DNA of 22,554 nt from Liolophura sinensis (lineage: Eukaryota; Mollusca; Polyplacophora; Chitonida; Chitonidae), in assembly GCF_032854445.1 (NCBI RefSeq), contig NW_027018481.1:1-22554 (forward strand), written 5' to 3'. Made by a program: the position numbers and the translations under genes. Shown in pieces: positions 1-9,385 of this stretch (within the stretch, counting starts at the first letter, position 1; each line of letters begins with the position of its first letter). The notes beneath the pieces are model-generated. The model worked only from the letters and a program-made list of their open reading frames with translations. It did no database searches and was not told the DNA's origin.

Positions 1-40
1 CGCGACTGGTCATTACTATATTCAACTTTTCATTATAAGT
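1..40 (+). repeat. Partial satellite unit 0 (3' end only)
   Basis: These bases are the last 40 of a unit, starting at CGCGACTGG and running to the first anchor. They have the TTACTATATTC form of the tail, which is the standard form in the left half of the array. Confidence 0.95.
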
Positions 41-588
41 TATGTGCCCTTCGGTAGCCCAGACGACGTCAAATCTTTGGGCCAAGCCCATTTAACTCAC
101 TCAGCAGTTGTCTTACTTCTAAGTCGAAGACAAACTCAATGTCTTTATCTACATGTAGAAAAACCACACCATTTGTATATAAAAAAAACACAAGGTACTT
201 GATACAGTCCGCTGTAAAAAGTACAATTGAACACTGACCCACATCAATAAGGTGCCAAAAGATGCGCAATTGGGCCAGGCATCTCCAGCTGTTGAAAAAT
301 TGCAAATTTCCTTGGTTTCCATGGAGTAAGAGCCGTTGCTGGGCACGTGATCTTGACATCAATGATTATTCATTTGTGGGTATTGCCAAAAGTATTGGTC
401 GGAGAGCAACGCGGTTTGCACCATTCGATTTCCTCGTCCAAAAATACGTCGGATTAGCCTCTTACCAGCAGCATTGGAACAGTTTTTCCACTTTTGGATT
501 TTTGCGTGGTATTTTGCGAATGGAATCGCTACATTAACTATGTACAATCGCTACTGGTCAATGCTATATTCAACTTTTCATTATAAGT
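41..588 (+). repeat. Satellite unit 1 (548 bp)
   Basis: It has ACTCACTCAGCAG, an A-run of 8, and GGGTATTGCC where other units read GGCTACAGCC. Its tail reads GCGTGG...TGGAATCG and GCTACTGGTCAATGC, shared only with unit 10. Several single-base indels against unit 10 (an extra C in TTTCCTCG, lost bases in the tail) make it the shortest unit. Confidence 0.95.
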
Positions 589-1137
589 TATGTGCCCTTC
601 GGTAGCCCAGACGACGTCAAATCTTTGGCCAAGCCCATTTAAACTCACCCAGCAAATGTCTTACTTCTAAGTCGAAGACAAACTCAATGTCTTTATCTAC
701 ATGTAGAAAAACCACACCATTTGTATATAAAAAAACACAAGGTACATGATACAGTCTGCTGTAAAAAAGTACAATTGAACACTGACCCACATCAATCAGG
801 TGCCAAAAGATGCGCAATTGGGCCAGGCATCTCCAGCTGTTGAAAAATTGCAAATTTCCTTGGTTTCCATGGAGTAAGAGCCGTTGCTGGGCACGTGATC
901 TTGACATCAATGATTATTCATTTGTGGCTACAGCCAAAAGTATTGGTCGGAGAGCAACGCGGTTTGCACCATTCGATTTCTCGTCAAAAAATACGTCGGA
1001 TTAGCTCTTACCAGCAGCATTGGAACAGTTTTTCCACTTTTGGATTTTTGCCTTGTATTTTTTCTAATTAAAATCGGCTACATTAACTATGTACAATCGC
1101 GACTGGTCATTACTATATTCAACTTTTCATTATAAGT
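589..1137 (+). repeat. Satellite unit 2 (549 bp)
   Basis: Twin of unit 11: both have ATCAATCAGG, a 7-base A-run, a 6-base second A-run and a CTTGTATTTT...CTAATTAAAATC tail. Unit 2 differs by single-base changes TTTGGCCAAG (G lost), TTTAAACTC (A gained) and TTAGCTCTT (C lost). Confidence 0.95.
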
Positions 1138-1687
1138 TATGTGCCCTTTGGTAGCCCAGACGACGTCAAATCTTTGGGCCAAGCCCATTTAACTCACCCA
1201 GCAGTTGTCTTACTTCTAAGTCGAAGACAAACTCAATGTCTTTATCTACATGTAGAAAAACCACACCATTTGTATATAAAAAAAACACAAGGTACATGAT
1301 CCAGTCCGCTGGAAAAAGTACAATTGAACACTGACCCACATCAATAAGGTGCCAAAAGATGCGCATTTGAGCCAGGCATCTCCAGCTGTTGAAAAATTGC
1401 AAATTTCCTTGGTTTCCATGGAGTAAGAGCCGTTGCTGGGCACGTGATCTTGACATCAATGATTATTCAATTGTGGCTACGGCCAAAAGTATTGGTCGGA
1501 GAGCAACGCGGTTTGCACCATTCGATTTCTCGTCAAAAAATACGTCGGATTAGCCTCTTACCAGCAGCATTGGAACAGCTTTTCCACTTTTGGATTTTTG
1601 CCTGGTCTTTTTTCTAATTGAAATCGGCTACATTAACTATGTACAATCGCGACTGGTCATTACTATATTCAACTTTTCATTATAAGT
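1138..1687 (+). repeat. Satellite unit 3 (550 bp)
   Basis: Twin of unit 12. Private shared variants are CCCTTTGG (T at 1149), GATCCAGTCC, CTGGAAAAAG, GCGCATTTGAGCC, ATTCAATTGTGG, CTACGGCC and AACAGCTTTTCC. Few other units carry even one of these. Confidence 0.95.
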
Positions 1688-2236
1688 TATGTGCCCTTCG
1701 GTAGCCCAGACGACGTCAAATCTTTGGGCCAAGCCCATTTAACTTACCCAGCAAATGTCTTACTTCTAAGTCGAAGACAAACTCAATGTCTTTATCTACA
1801 TGTAGAAAAACCACACCATTTGTATATAAAAAAACACAAGGTACATGATACAGTATGCTGTGAAAAGTACAATTGAACACTGACCCACATCAATAAGGTG
1901 CCAAAAGATGCGCAATTGGGCCAGGCATCTCCAGCTGTTGAAAAATTGCAAATTTCCTTGGTTTCCATGGAGTAAGAGCCGTTGCTGGGCACATGATCTT
2001 GACATCAATGATTATTCATTTGTGGCTACAGCCAAAAGTATTGGTCGGAGAGCAACGCCGTTTGCACCATTCGATTTCTCGTCAAAAAATACGTCGGATT
2101 AGCCTCTTACCAGCAGCATTGGAACAGTTTTTCCACTTTTGGATTTTTGCCTTGTATTTTTTCTAATTGAAATCGGCTACATTAACTATGTACAATCGCG
2201 ACTGGTCATTACTATATTCAACTTTTCATTATAAGT
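1688..2236 (+). repeat. Satellite unit 4 (549 bp)
   Basis: It shares AACTTACCC, a 7-base A-run, CTGTGAAAAG and the CACATG change at 1990-1995 with unit 13. Private changes are CAGTATGCTG and CAACGCCG. Its tail (CTTGTATTTTTTC) differs from that of unit 13, so the similarity ends within this unit. Confidence 0.95.
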
Positions 2237-2785
2237 TATGTGCCCTTCGGTAGCCCAGACGACGTCAAATCTTTGGGCCAAGCCCATTTAACTCACTCAG
2301 CAGTTGTCTTACTTCTAAGTCGAAGACAAACTCAATGTCTTTATCTACATGTAGAAAAACCACACCATTTGTATATAAAAAAACACAAGGTACTTGATAC
2401 AGTCCGCTGTAAAAAGTACAATTGAACACTGACCCACATCAATAAGGTGCCAAAAGATGCGCAATTGGGCCAGACATCTCCAGCTGTTGAAAAATTGCAA
2501 ATTTCCTTGGTTTCCATGGAGTAAGAGCCGTTGCTGGGCACGTGATCTTGACATCAATGATTATTCATTTGTGGCTACAGCCAAAAGTATTGGTCGGAGA
2601 GCAACGCGGTTTGCACCATTCGATTTCTCGTCAAAAAATACGTCGGATTAGCCTCTTACCAGCAGCATTGGAACAGTTTTTCCACTTTTGGATTTTTGCC
2701 TGGTCTTTTTGCTAATTGAAATCGGCTACATTAACTATGTACAATCGCGACTGGTCATTACTATATTCAACTTTTCATTATAAGT
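2237..2785 (+). repeat. Satellite unit 5 (549 bp)
   Basis: It has ACTCACTCAGCAG as in units 1 and 10, a 7-base A-run, the private change CCAGACATC, and a GGTCTTTTTGCTAATTG tail. Confidence 0.95.
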
Positions 2786-2840
2786 TATGTGCCCTTCGGT
2801 AGCCCAGACGACGTCAAATCTTTGGGCCAAGCCCATTTAA
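2786..2840 (+). other. Near-invariant 5' box of the unit (reference copy)
   Basis: From TATGTGCCC through GCCCATTTAA almost no substitutions are seen across 41 units. Exceptions are CTTTGG in units 3 and 12, GTCATATC in units 10 and 15, GAAGACG in unit 15, CCTATTTA in unit 17 and edge indels in units 2 and 41. It contains GACGTC at 2810-2815, which resembles a CRE half-site (ACGTCA). Low variation could mean protein binding or recent homogenisation; function is not shown. Confidence 0.6.
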
Positions 2841-2892
2841 CTCACCCAGCAGTTGTCTTACTTCTAAGTCGAAGACAAACTCAATGTCTTTA

Positions 2893-2904
2893 TCTACATG
2901 TAGA
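2893..2904. repeat. 12-bp perfect palindrome, one per unit (reference copy)
   Basis: TCTACATGTAGA equals its own reverse complement. With one A/A mismatch the symmetry extends to 20 bases (2889-2908) by TTT and AAA arms. It is retained in essentially every unit; the one clear loss seen is unit 23, where the centre reads CATATA at 12251-12256. It may be a dimeric protein site or a small cruciform; this is inference. Confidence 0.7.
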
Positions 2905-2920
2905 AAAACCACACCATTTG

Positions 2921-2928
2921 TATATAAA
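2921..2928 (+). promoter_or_regulatory. TATA-box-like element, one per unit (reference copy)
   Basis: TATATAAA matches the eukaryotic TATA consensus TATAWAAR and begins 17 bases after the palindrome end. It is kept in essentially every unit except unit 24, which reads TATTTAAA (T at 12827). No gene follows it, so if used it would drive a non-coding satellite transcript on the plus strand. Because it merges with an A-run, chance similarity is quite possible. Confidence 0.3.
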
Positions 2929-2933
2929 AAAAA
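2926..2933. repeat. Length-variable A-run (reference copy, 8 A)
   Basis: The A-run after TATAT is 8 in most units; 7 in units 2, 4, 5, 11, 13, 15, 22, 23, 27, 37 and 40; 9 in unit 17; and 10 in unit 8. A second run downstream (TGTAAAAAGTAC, 5 A) is 6 in units 2, 8, 11, 20, 21, 25 and 38. Together these explain most unit-length differences. Confidence 0.85.
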
Positions 2934-2996
2934 CACAAGGTACTTGATACAGTCCGCTGTAAAAAGTACAATTGAACACTGACCCACATCAATAAG

Positions 2997-3110
2997 GTGC
3001 CAAAAGATGCGCAATTGGGCCAGGCATCTCCAGCTGTTGAAAAATTGCAAATTTCCTTGGTTTCCATGGAGTAAGAGCCGTTGCTGGGCACGTGATCTTG
3101 ACATCAATGA
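2997..3110 (+). other. Near-invariant core of the unit (reference copy)
   Basis: About 110 bases from GGTGCC through CTTGACA vary little. They contain CAGCTG (3031-3036), CCATGG (3064-3069) and CACGTG (3089-3094). The commonest difference is CTGTTGAAAA versus CTGTTAAAAA; scattered private changes occur in units 3/12, 5, 7, 8, 15 and 16. It is a candidate conserved protein-binding stretch, by comparison with satellites whose conserved boxes bind proteins; unproven here. Confidence 0.55.
3089..3094. promoter_or_regulatory. E-box-type hexamer CACGTG, one per unit (reference copy)
   Basis: CACGTG is a palindromic site of the kind bound by bHLH proteins. It is present in most units. It reads CACATG in units 4 and 13 (1990-1995, 6939-6944) and CGCGTG in unit 30 (16293-16298). 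A six-base match alone is weak evidence for regulation. Confidence 0.3.
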
Positions 3111-3220
3111 TTATTCATTTGTGGCTACAGCCAAAAGTATTGGTTGGAGAGCAACGCGGTTTGCACCATTCGATTTCTCGTCCAAAAATGCGTCGGATTA
3201 GCCTCTTACCAGCAGCATTG

Positions 3221-3270
3221 GAACACTTTTTCCACTTTTGGATTTTTGCCTGGTCTTTTTGCGAATTGAA
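3221..3270 (+). other. Hypervariable T-rich segment of the unit (reference copy)
   Basis: This is the most changeable part of the unit. TTTTCCAC, TTTTCTAC or TTTTTAAC is followed by ATTTTTGCC, then one of GGTCTTTTTGCTAA, GGTCTTTTTGCGAA, GGTATTTTTTCTAA, TTGTATTTTTTCTAA, GGTGTTTTTGCGAA, GGTAGTTTTTCTAA or GGTATTTTTGCGAA. Many combinations look like exchanges between a few parental forms at T-runs. Confidence 0.75.
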
Positions 3271-3335
3271 ATCGGCTACATTAACTATGTACAATCGCGA
3301 CTGGTCATTACTATATTCAACTTTTCATTATAAGT

Positions 3336-3885
3336 TATGTGCCCTTCGGTAGCCCAGACGACGTCAAATCTTTGGGCCAAGCCCATTTAACTCACCCAGC
3401 AAATGTCTTACTTCTAAGTCGAAGACAAACTCAATGTCTTTATCTACATGTAGAAAAACCACACCATTTGTATATAAAAAAAACACAAGGTACTTGATAC
3501 AGTCTGCTGTAAAAAGTACAATTGAACACTGACCCACATCAATAAGGTGCCAAAAGATGCGCAATTGGGCCAGGCATCTCCAACTGTTGAAAAATTGCAA
3601 ATTTCCTTGGTTTCCATGGAGTAAGAGCCGTTGCTGGGCACGTGATCTTGACATCAATGATTATTCACTTGTGGCTACGGCCAAAAGTATTGGTCGGAGA
3701 GCAACGCGGTTTGCACCATTCGATTTCTCGTCAAAAAATACGTCGGATTAGCCTCTTACCAGCAGCATTGGAACAGTTTTTCCACTTTTAGATTTTTACC
3801 CGGTCTTTTTGCTAATTGAAATCGGTTACATTAACTATGTACAATCGCGACTGGTCATTACTATATTCAACTTTTCATTATAAGT
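3336..3885 (+). repeat. Satellite unit 7 (550 bp)
   Basis: It has GCAAATG, CAGTCTGCTG, CCAACTGTTG (CAGCTG site lost), ATTCACTTG, CTACGGCC, the unusual tail TTAGATTTTTACCCGG and ATCGGTTAC. Confidence 0.95.
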
Positions 3886-4437
3886 TATGTGCCCTTCGGT
3901 AGCCCAGACGACGTCAAATCTTTGGGCCAAGCCCATTTAACTCACCCAGCAAATGTCTTACTTCTAGGTCGAAGACAAACTCAATGTCTTTATCTACATG
4001 TAGAAAAACCACACCATTTGTATATAAAAAAAAAACACAAGGTACTTGATACAGTCTGCTGTAAAAAAGTACAATTGAACACTGACCCACATCAATAAGG
4101 TGCCAAAAGATGCGCAATTGGGCCAGGCATCTCCGGCTGTTGAAAAATTGCAAATTTCCTTGGTTTCCATGGAGTAAGAGCCGTTGCTGGGCACGTGATC
4201 TTGACATCAATGATTATTCATTTGTGGCTACAGCCAAAAGTATTGGTCGGAGAGCAACGCGGTTTGCACCATTCGATTTCTCGTCCAAAAATACGTCGGA
4301 TTAGCCTCTTACCAGCAGCATTGGAACAGTTTTTTACTTTTGGATTTTTGCCTGGTCTTTTTGCTAATTGAAATCGGCTACATTAACTATGTACAATCGC
4401 GACTGGTCATTACTATATTCAACTTTTCATTATAAGT
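3886..4437 (+). repeat. Satellite unit 8 (552 bp)
   Basis: It has the longest A-run (10) and a 6-base second run, which add 3 bases together. Private changes are TTCTAGGTCG, CTCCGGCTG and TTTTTTACTTTTGG. It carries CGTCCAAAAA. Confidence 0.95.
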
Positions 4438-4987
4438 TATGTGCCCTTCGGTAGCCCAGACGACGTCAAATCTTTGGGCCAAGCCCATTTAACTCACCCA
4501 GCAGTTGTCTTACTTCTAAGTCGAAGACAAACTCAATGTCTTTATCTACATGTAGAAAAACCACACCATTTGTATATAAAAAAAACACAAGATACTTGAT
4601 ACAGTCCGCTGTAAAAAGTACAATTGAACACTGACCCACATCAATAAGGTGCCAAAAGATGCGCAATTGGGCCAGGCATCTCCAGCTGTTGAAAAATTGC
4701 AAATTTCCTTGGTTTCCATGGAGTAAGAGCCGTTGCTGGGCACGTGATCTTGACATCAATGATTATTCATTTGTGGCTACAGCCAAAAGTATTGGTCAGA
4801 GAGCAACGCGGTTTGCACCATTCGATTTCTCGTCCAAAAATACGTCGGATTAGCCTCTTACCAGCAGCATTGGAACAGTTTTTCCACTTTTGGATTTTTG
4901 CCTGGTCTTTTTGCGAATTGAAATCGGCTACATTAACTATGTACAATCGCGACTGGTCATTACTATATTCAACTTTTCATTATAAGT
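4438..4987 (+). repeat. Satellite unit 9 (550 bp)
   Basis: It has GCAGTTG, CAAGATACTT, the private change TTGGTCAGAG, CGTCCAAAAA and a GCGAATTG tail. Confidence 0.95.
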
Positions 4988-5537
4988 TATGTGCCCTTCG
5001 GTAGCCCAGACGACGTCATATCTTTGGGCCAAGCCCATTTAACTCACTCAGCAGTTGTCTTACTTCTAAGTCGAAGACAAACTCAATGTCTTTATCTACA
5101 TGTAGAAAAACCACACCATTTGTATATAAAAAAAACACAAGGTACTTGATACAGTCTGCTGTAAAAAGTACAATTGAACACTGACCCACATCAATAAGGT
5201 GCCAAAAGATGCGCAATTGGGCCAGGCATCTCCAGCTGTTGAAAAATTGCAAATTTCCTTGGTTTCCATGGAGTAAGAGCCGTTGCTGGGCACGTGATCT
5301 TGACATCAATGATTATTCATTTGTGGCTACAGCCAAAAGTATTGGTCGGAGAGCAACGCGGTTTGCACCATTCGATTTCTCGTCCAAAAATACGTCGGAT
5401 TAGCCTCTTACCAGCAGCATTGGAACAGTTTTTCCACTTTTGGATTTTTGCGTGGTATTTTTGCGAATTGGAATCGGCTACATTAACTATGTACAATCGC
5501 TACTGGTCAATGCTATATTCAACTTTTCATTATAAGT
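4988..5537 (+). repeat. Satellite unit 10 (550 bp)
   Basis: It has ACGTCATATC (shared with unit 15), ACTCACTCAGCAG, CAGTCTGCTG and CGTCCAAAAA. The tail is GCGTGGTATTTTTGCGAATT with GGAATCGG, then GCTACTGGTCAATGC, matching unit 1. Confidence 0.95.
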
Positions 5538-6086
5538 TATGTGCCCTTCGGTAGCCCAGACGACGTCAAATCTTTGGGCCAAGCCCATTTAACTCACCCA
5601 GCAAATGTCTTACTTCTAAGTCGAAGACAAACTCAATGTCTTTATCTACATGTAGAAAAACCACACCATTTGTATATAAAAAAACACAAGGTACATGATA
5701 CAGTCTGCTGTAAAAAAGTACAATTGAACACTGACCCACATCAATCAGGTGCCAAAAGATGCGCAATTGGGCAGGCATCTCCAGCTGTTGAAAAATTGCA
5801 AATTTCCTTGGTTTCCATGGAGTAAGAGCCGTTGCTGGGCACGTGATCTTGACATCAATGATTATTCATTTGTGGCTACAGCCAAAAGTATTGGTCGGAG
5901 AGCAACGCGGTTTGCACCATTCGATTTCTCGTCAAAAAATACGTCGGATTAGCCTCTTACCAGCAGCATTGGAACAGTTTTTCCACTTTTGGATTTTTAC
6001 CTTGTATTTTTTCTAATTAAAATCGGCTACATTAACTATGTACAATCGCGACTGGTCATTACTATATTCAACTTTTCATTATAAGT
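5538..6086 (+). repeat. Satellite unit 11 (549 bp)
   Basis: Twin of unit 2 (ATCAATCAGG; A-runs of 7 and 6; CTAATTAAAATC tail). One C is lost in TTGGGCAGGC, and the tail reads TTTTTACCTTG. Confidence 0.95.
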
Positions 6087-6636
6087 TATGTGCCCTTTGG
6101 TAGCCCAGACGACGTCAAATCTTTGGGCCAAGCCCATTTAACTCACCCAGCAGTTGTCTTACTTCTAAGTCGAAGACAAACTCAATGTCTTTATCTACAT
6201 GTAGAAAAACCACACCATTTGTATATAAAAAAAACACAAGGTACATGATCCAGTCCGCTGGAAAAAGTACAATTGAACACTGACCCACATCAATAAGGTG
6301 CCAAAAGATGCGCATTTGAGCCAGGCATCTCCAGCTGTTGAAAAATTGCAAATTTCCTTGGTTTCCATGGAGTAAGAGCCGTTGCTGGGCACGTGATCTT
6401 GACATCAATGATTATTCAATTGTGGCTACGGCCAAAAGTATTGGTCGGAGAGCAACGCGGTTTGCACCATTCGATTTCTCGTCAAAAAATACGTCGGATT
6501 AGCCTCTTACCAGCAGCATTGGAACAGCTTTTCCACTTTTGGATTTTTGCCTGGTCTTTTTTCTAATTGAAATCGGCTACATTAACTATGTACAATCGCG
6601 ACTGGTCATTACTATATTCAACTTTTCATTATAAGT
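6087..6636 (+). repeat. Satellite unit 12 (550 bp)
   Basis: Twin of unit 3, carrying all seven of its private variants, including CCCTTTGG, GATCCAGTCC, GCGCATTTGAGCC and AACAGCTTTTCC. No difference from unit 3 was noticed by eye. Confidence 0.95.
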
Positions 6637-7185
6637 TATGTGCCCTTCGGTAGCCCAGACGACGTCAAATCTTTGGGCCAAGCCCATTTAACTTACCCAG
6701 CAAATGTCTTACTTCTAAGTCGAAGACAAACTCAATGTCTTTATCTACATGTAGAAAAACCACACCATTTGTATATAAAAAAACACAAGGTACATGATAC
6801 AGTCTGCTGTGAAAAGTACAATTGAACACTGACCCACATCAATAAGGTGCCAAAAGATGCGCAATTGGGCCAGGCATCTCCAGCTGTTGAAAAATTGCAA
6901 ATTTCCTTGGTTTCCATGGAGTAAGAGCCGTTGCTGGGCACATGATCTTGACATCAATGATTATTCATTTGTGGCTACAGCCAAAAGTATTGGTCGGAGA
7001 GCAACGCGGTTTGCACCATTCGATTTCTCGTCCAAAAATACGTCGGATTAGCCTCTTACCAGCAGCATTGGAACAGTTTTTCCACTTTTGGAGTTTTGCC
7101 TGGTAGTTTTTCTAATTGAAATCGGCTACATTAACTATGTACAATCGCGACTGGTCATTACTATATTCAACTTTTCATTATAAGT
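6637..7185 (+). repeat. Satellite unit 13 (549 bp)
   Basis: Like unit 4 in AACTTACCC, CTGTGAAAAG and CACATG (6939-6944), but it then has CGTCCAAAAA and a private tail GGAGTTTTGCCTGGTAG. The 4.95-kb duplication therefore breaks inside this unit. Confidence 0.95.
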
Positions 7186-7735
7186 TATGTGCCCTTCGGT
7201 AGCCCAGACGACGTCAAATCTTTGGGCCAAGCCCATTTAACTCACCCAGCAGTTGTCTTACTTCTAAGTCGAAGGCAAACTCAATGTCTTTATCTACATG
7301 TAGAAAAACCACACCATTTGTATATAAAAAAAACACAAGGTACTTGATACAGTCCGCTGGAAAAAGTACAATTGAACACTGACCCACATCAATAAGGTGC
7401 CAAAAGATGCGCAATTGGGCCAGGCATCTCCAGCTGTTGAAAAATTGCAAATTTCCTTGGTTTCCATGGAGTAAGAGCCGTTGCTGGGCACGTGATCTTG
7501 ACATCAATGATTATTCATTTGTGGCTACAGCCAAAAGTATTGGTCGGAGAGCAACGCGGTTTGCACTATTCGATTTCTCGTCAAAAAATACGTCGGATTA
7601 GCCTCTTACCAGCAGCATTGGAACAGTTTTTCCACTTTTGGATTTTTGCCTGGTCTTTTTGCGAATTGAAATCGGCTACATTAACTATGTACAATCGCGA
7701 CTGGTCATTACTATATTCAACTTTTCATTATAAGT
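7186..7735 (+). repeat. Satellite unit 14 (550 bp)
   Basis: Private changes are CGAAGGCAAAC and TTGCACTATTCG. It shares CTGGAAAAAG with units 3, 12 and 32 and has a GCGAATTG tail. Confidence 0.95.
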
Positions 7736-8284
7736 TATGTGCCCTTCGGTAGCCCAGAAGACGTCATATCTTTGGGCCAAGCCCATTTAACTCACCCAGC
7801 AGTTGTCTTACTTCTAAGTCGAAGACAAACTCAATGTCTTTATCTACATGTAGAAAAACCACACCATTTGTATATAAAAAAACACAAGGTACTTGATACA
7901 GTCCGCTGTAAAAAGTACAATTGAACACTGACCCACATCAATAAGGTGCCAAAAGATGTGCAATTGGGCCAGGCATCTCCAGCTGTTGAAAAATTGCAAA
8001 TTTCCTTGGTTTCCATGGAGTAAGAGCCGTTGCTGGGCACGTGAACTTGACATCAATGATTATTCATTTGTGGCTACAGCCAAAAGTATTGGTCGGAGAG
8101 CAACGCGGTTTGCACCATTCGATTTCTCGTCAAAAGATACGTCGGATTAGCCTCTAACCAGCAGCATTGGAACAGTTTTTCCACTTTTGGATTTTTGCCT
8201 GGTCTTTTTGCGAATTGAAATCGGCTACATTAACTATGTACAATTGCGACTGGTCATTACTATATTCAACTTTTCATTATAAGT
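7736..8284 (+). repeat. Satellite unit 15 (549 bp)
   Basis: It has many private substitutions: CAGAAGACG, GATGTGCAA, GTGAACTTG, CAAAAGATACG, CCTCTAACC and ACAATTGCGAC. ACGTCATATC is shared with unit 10; the A-run is 7. Confidence 0.95.
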
Positions 8285-8834
8285 TATGTGCCCTTCGGTA
8301 GCCCAGACGACGTCAAATCTTTGGGCCAAGCCCATTTAACTCACCCAGCAGTTGTCTTACTTCTAAGTCGAAGACAAACTCAATGTCTTTATCTACATGT
8401 AGAAAAACCACACCATTTGTATATAAAAAAAACACAAGGTACTTGATACAGTCCGCTGTAAAAAGTACAATTGAACACTGACCCACATCAATAAGGTGCC
8501 AAAAGATGCGCAATTGGGCCAGGCATCTCCAGCTGTTGAAAAATTGCAAATTTCTATGGTTTCCATGGAGTAAGAGCCGTTGCTTGGCACGTGATCTTGA
8601 CATCAATGATTATTCATTTGTGGCTACAGCCAAAAGTATTGGTCGGAGAGCAACGCGGTTTGCACCATTCGATTTCTCGTCCAAAAATACGTCGGATTAG
8701 CCTCTTACCAGCAGCATTGGAACAGTTTTTCCACTTTTGGATTTTTGCCTGGTCTTTTTGCTAATTGAAATCGGCTACATTAACTATGTACAATCGCGAC
8801 TGGTCATTACTATATTCAACTTTTCATTATAAGT
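8285..8834 (+). repeat. Satellite unit 16 (550 bp)
   Basis: Private changes are TTTCTATGG and TTGCTTGGCAC in the otherwise invariant core. It has CGTCCAAAAA and a GCTAATTG tail. Confidence 0.95.
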
Positions 8835-9385
8835 TATGTGCCCTTCGGTAGCCCAGACGACGTCAAATCTTTGGGCCAAGCCTATTTAACTCACCCAGCA
8901 GTTGTCTTACTTCTAAGTCGAAGACAAACTCAATGTCTTTATCTACATGTAGAAAAACCACACCATTTGTATATAAAAAAAAACACAAGGTACTTGATAC
9001 AGTCCGCTGTAAAAAGTACAATTGAACACTGACCCACATCAATAAGGTGCCAAAAGATGCGCAATTGGGCCAGGCATCTCCAGCTGTTGAAAAATTGCAA
9101 ATTTCCTTGGTTTCCATGGAGTAAGAGCCGTTGCTGGGCACGTGATCTTGACATCAATGATTATTCATTTGTGGCTACAGCCAAAAGTATTGGTCGGAGA
9201 GCAACGCGGTTTGCACCATTCGATTTCTCGTCCAAAAATACGTCGGATTAGCCTCTTACCAGCAGCATTGGAACAGTTTTTCCACTTTTGGATTTTTGCC
9301 TGGTCTTTTTGCTAATTGAAATCGGCTACATTAACTATGTACAATCGCGACTGGTCATTACTATATTCAACTTTTCATTATAAGT
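8835..9385 (+). repeat. Satellite unit 17 (551 bp)
   Basis: It has a 9-base A-run, the private change GCCTATTTA, CGTCCAAAAA and a GCTAATTG tail. It is the last unit of the left subfamily set. Confidence 0.95.

Larger units (their letters stand above)
505..1995 (+). repeat. Left copy of a long duplication spaced by nine units
   Basis: The run of rare variants from the unit 1 tail (GCGTGG) through units 2 and 3 to CACATG of unit 4 recurs in the same order at 5451-6944, offset 4946-4949. Limits given are the outermost shared rare variants seen; true ends may lie a little outside. Confidence 0.85.
2786..3335 (+). repeat. Satellite unit 6 (550 bp), used here as the reference unit
   Basis: This unit was used to map sub-elements: 227 of 550 bases are G or C, with 18 CpG. 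Private changes are TTGGTTGGAG (CpG lost), AAAATGCGTCGG and GAACACTTTT. It has CGTCCAAAAA and a GCGAATTG tail, and the A-run is 8. Confidence 0.95.
5451..6944 (+). repeat. Right copy of the long duplication spaced by nine units
   Basis: It mirrors 505-1995 in units 10 (tail), 11, 12 and 13. After CACATG the two copies part: CGTCCAAAAA and GGAGTTTTGCC here against CGTCAAAAAA and GGATTTTTGCC in unit 4. Confidence 0.85.

Noticed and set aside
2810-2815. CENP-B-box-like or CRE-like protein sites in the unit
   Set aside because: I found no full match to the CENP-B box core (TTCG then A then CGGG at fixed spacing); the nearest, around TTCGATTTCTCG, fails the CGGG part. GACGTCAA is only a partial CRE. 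Neither supports a named binding protein.
2814-3107. 97-codon minus-strand reading frame (starting MMSRSRAQQ), seen in many units
   Set aside because: It is repeated only because the unit is. Frame depends on two A-runs: 8+5, 7+6 or 10+6 keep it, but many units (for example 4, 5, 13, 15, 17, 20-23, 25, 27, 37) have other combinations and break it. Common variants change amino acids freely (RQLL versus RHLL), and no known domain is recognisable.
3120-3176. tRNA-like internal promoter boxes (TGGCTACAGCC as A box, CATTCGATTTC as B box) at nearly tRNA spacing, hinting at a SINE or tRNA origin
   Set aside because: The B box match is incomplete, the bases around it do not form a T stem, and no acceptor stem or cloverleaf can be drawn. 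Chance similarity is the simpler reading.
3007-3201. 64-codon plus-strand reading frame (starting MRNWARH) in most units
   Set aside because: It is short, has no recognised family and no visible bias toward silent change. It persists because it covers the least variable part of the unit and has no homopolymer run subject to slippage. It overlaps other equally long frames on both strands.
3240-3249. Sm-site-like GATTTTTGC, with a splice-donor-like GGA/GTAAGAG upstream, suggesting a spliced-leader or snRNA gene cluster
   Set aside because: The two lie about 170 bases apart, far more than in known spliced-leader RNAs. The Sm-like motif is changed in units 7, 11, 13, 19 and 37, and lies at the edge of the most variable segment. 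No leader or snRNA core sequence was recognised.
3092-3352. 86-codon plus-strand frame running across the unit boundary, and its 114-codon version at 16761-17105
   Set aside because: The longer form arises from a one-base loss in unit 31. The frame is open only in some units and crosses the T-rich hypervariable segment, so it does not behave like a protein.
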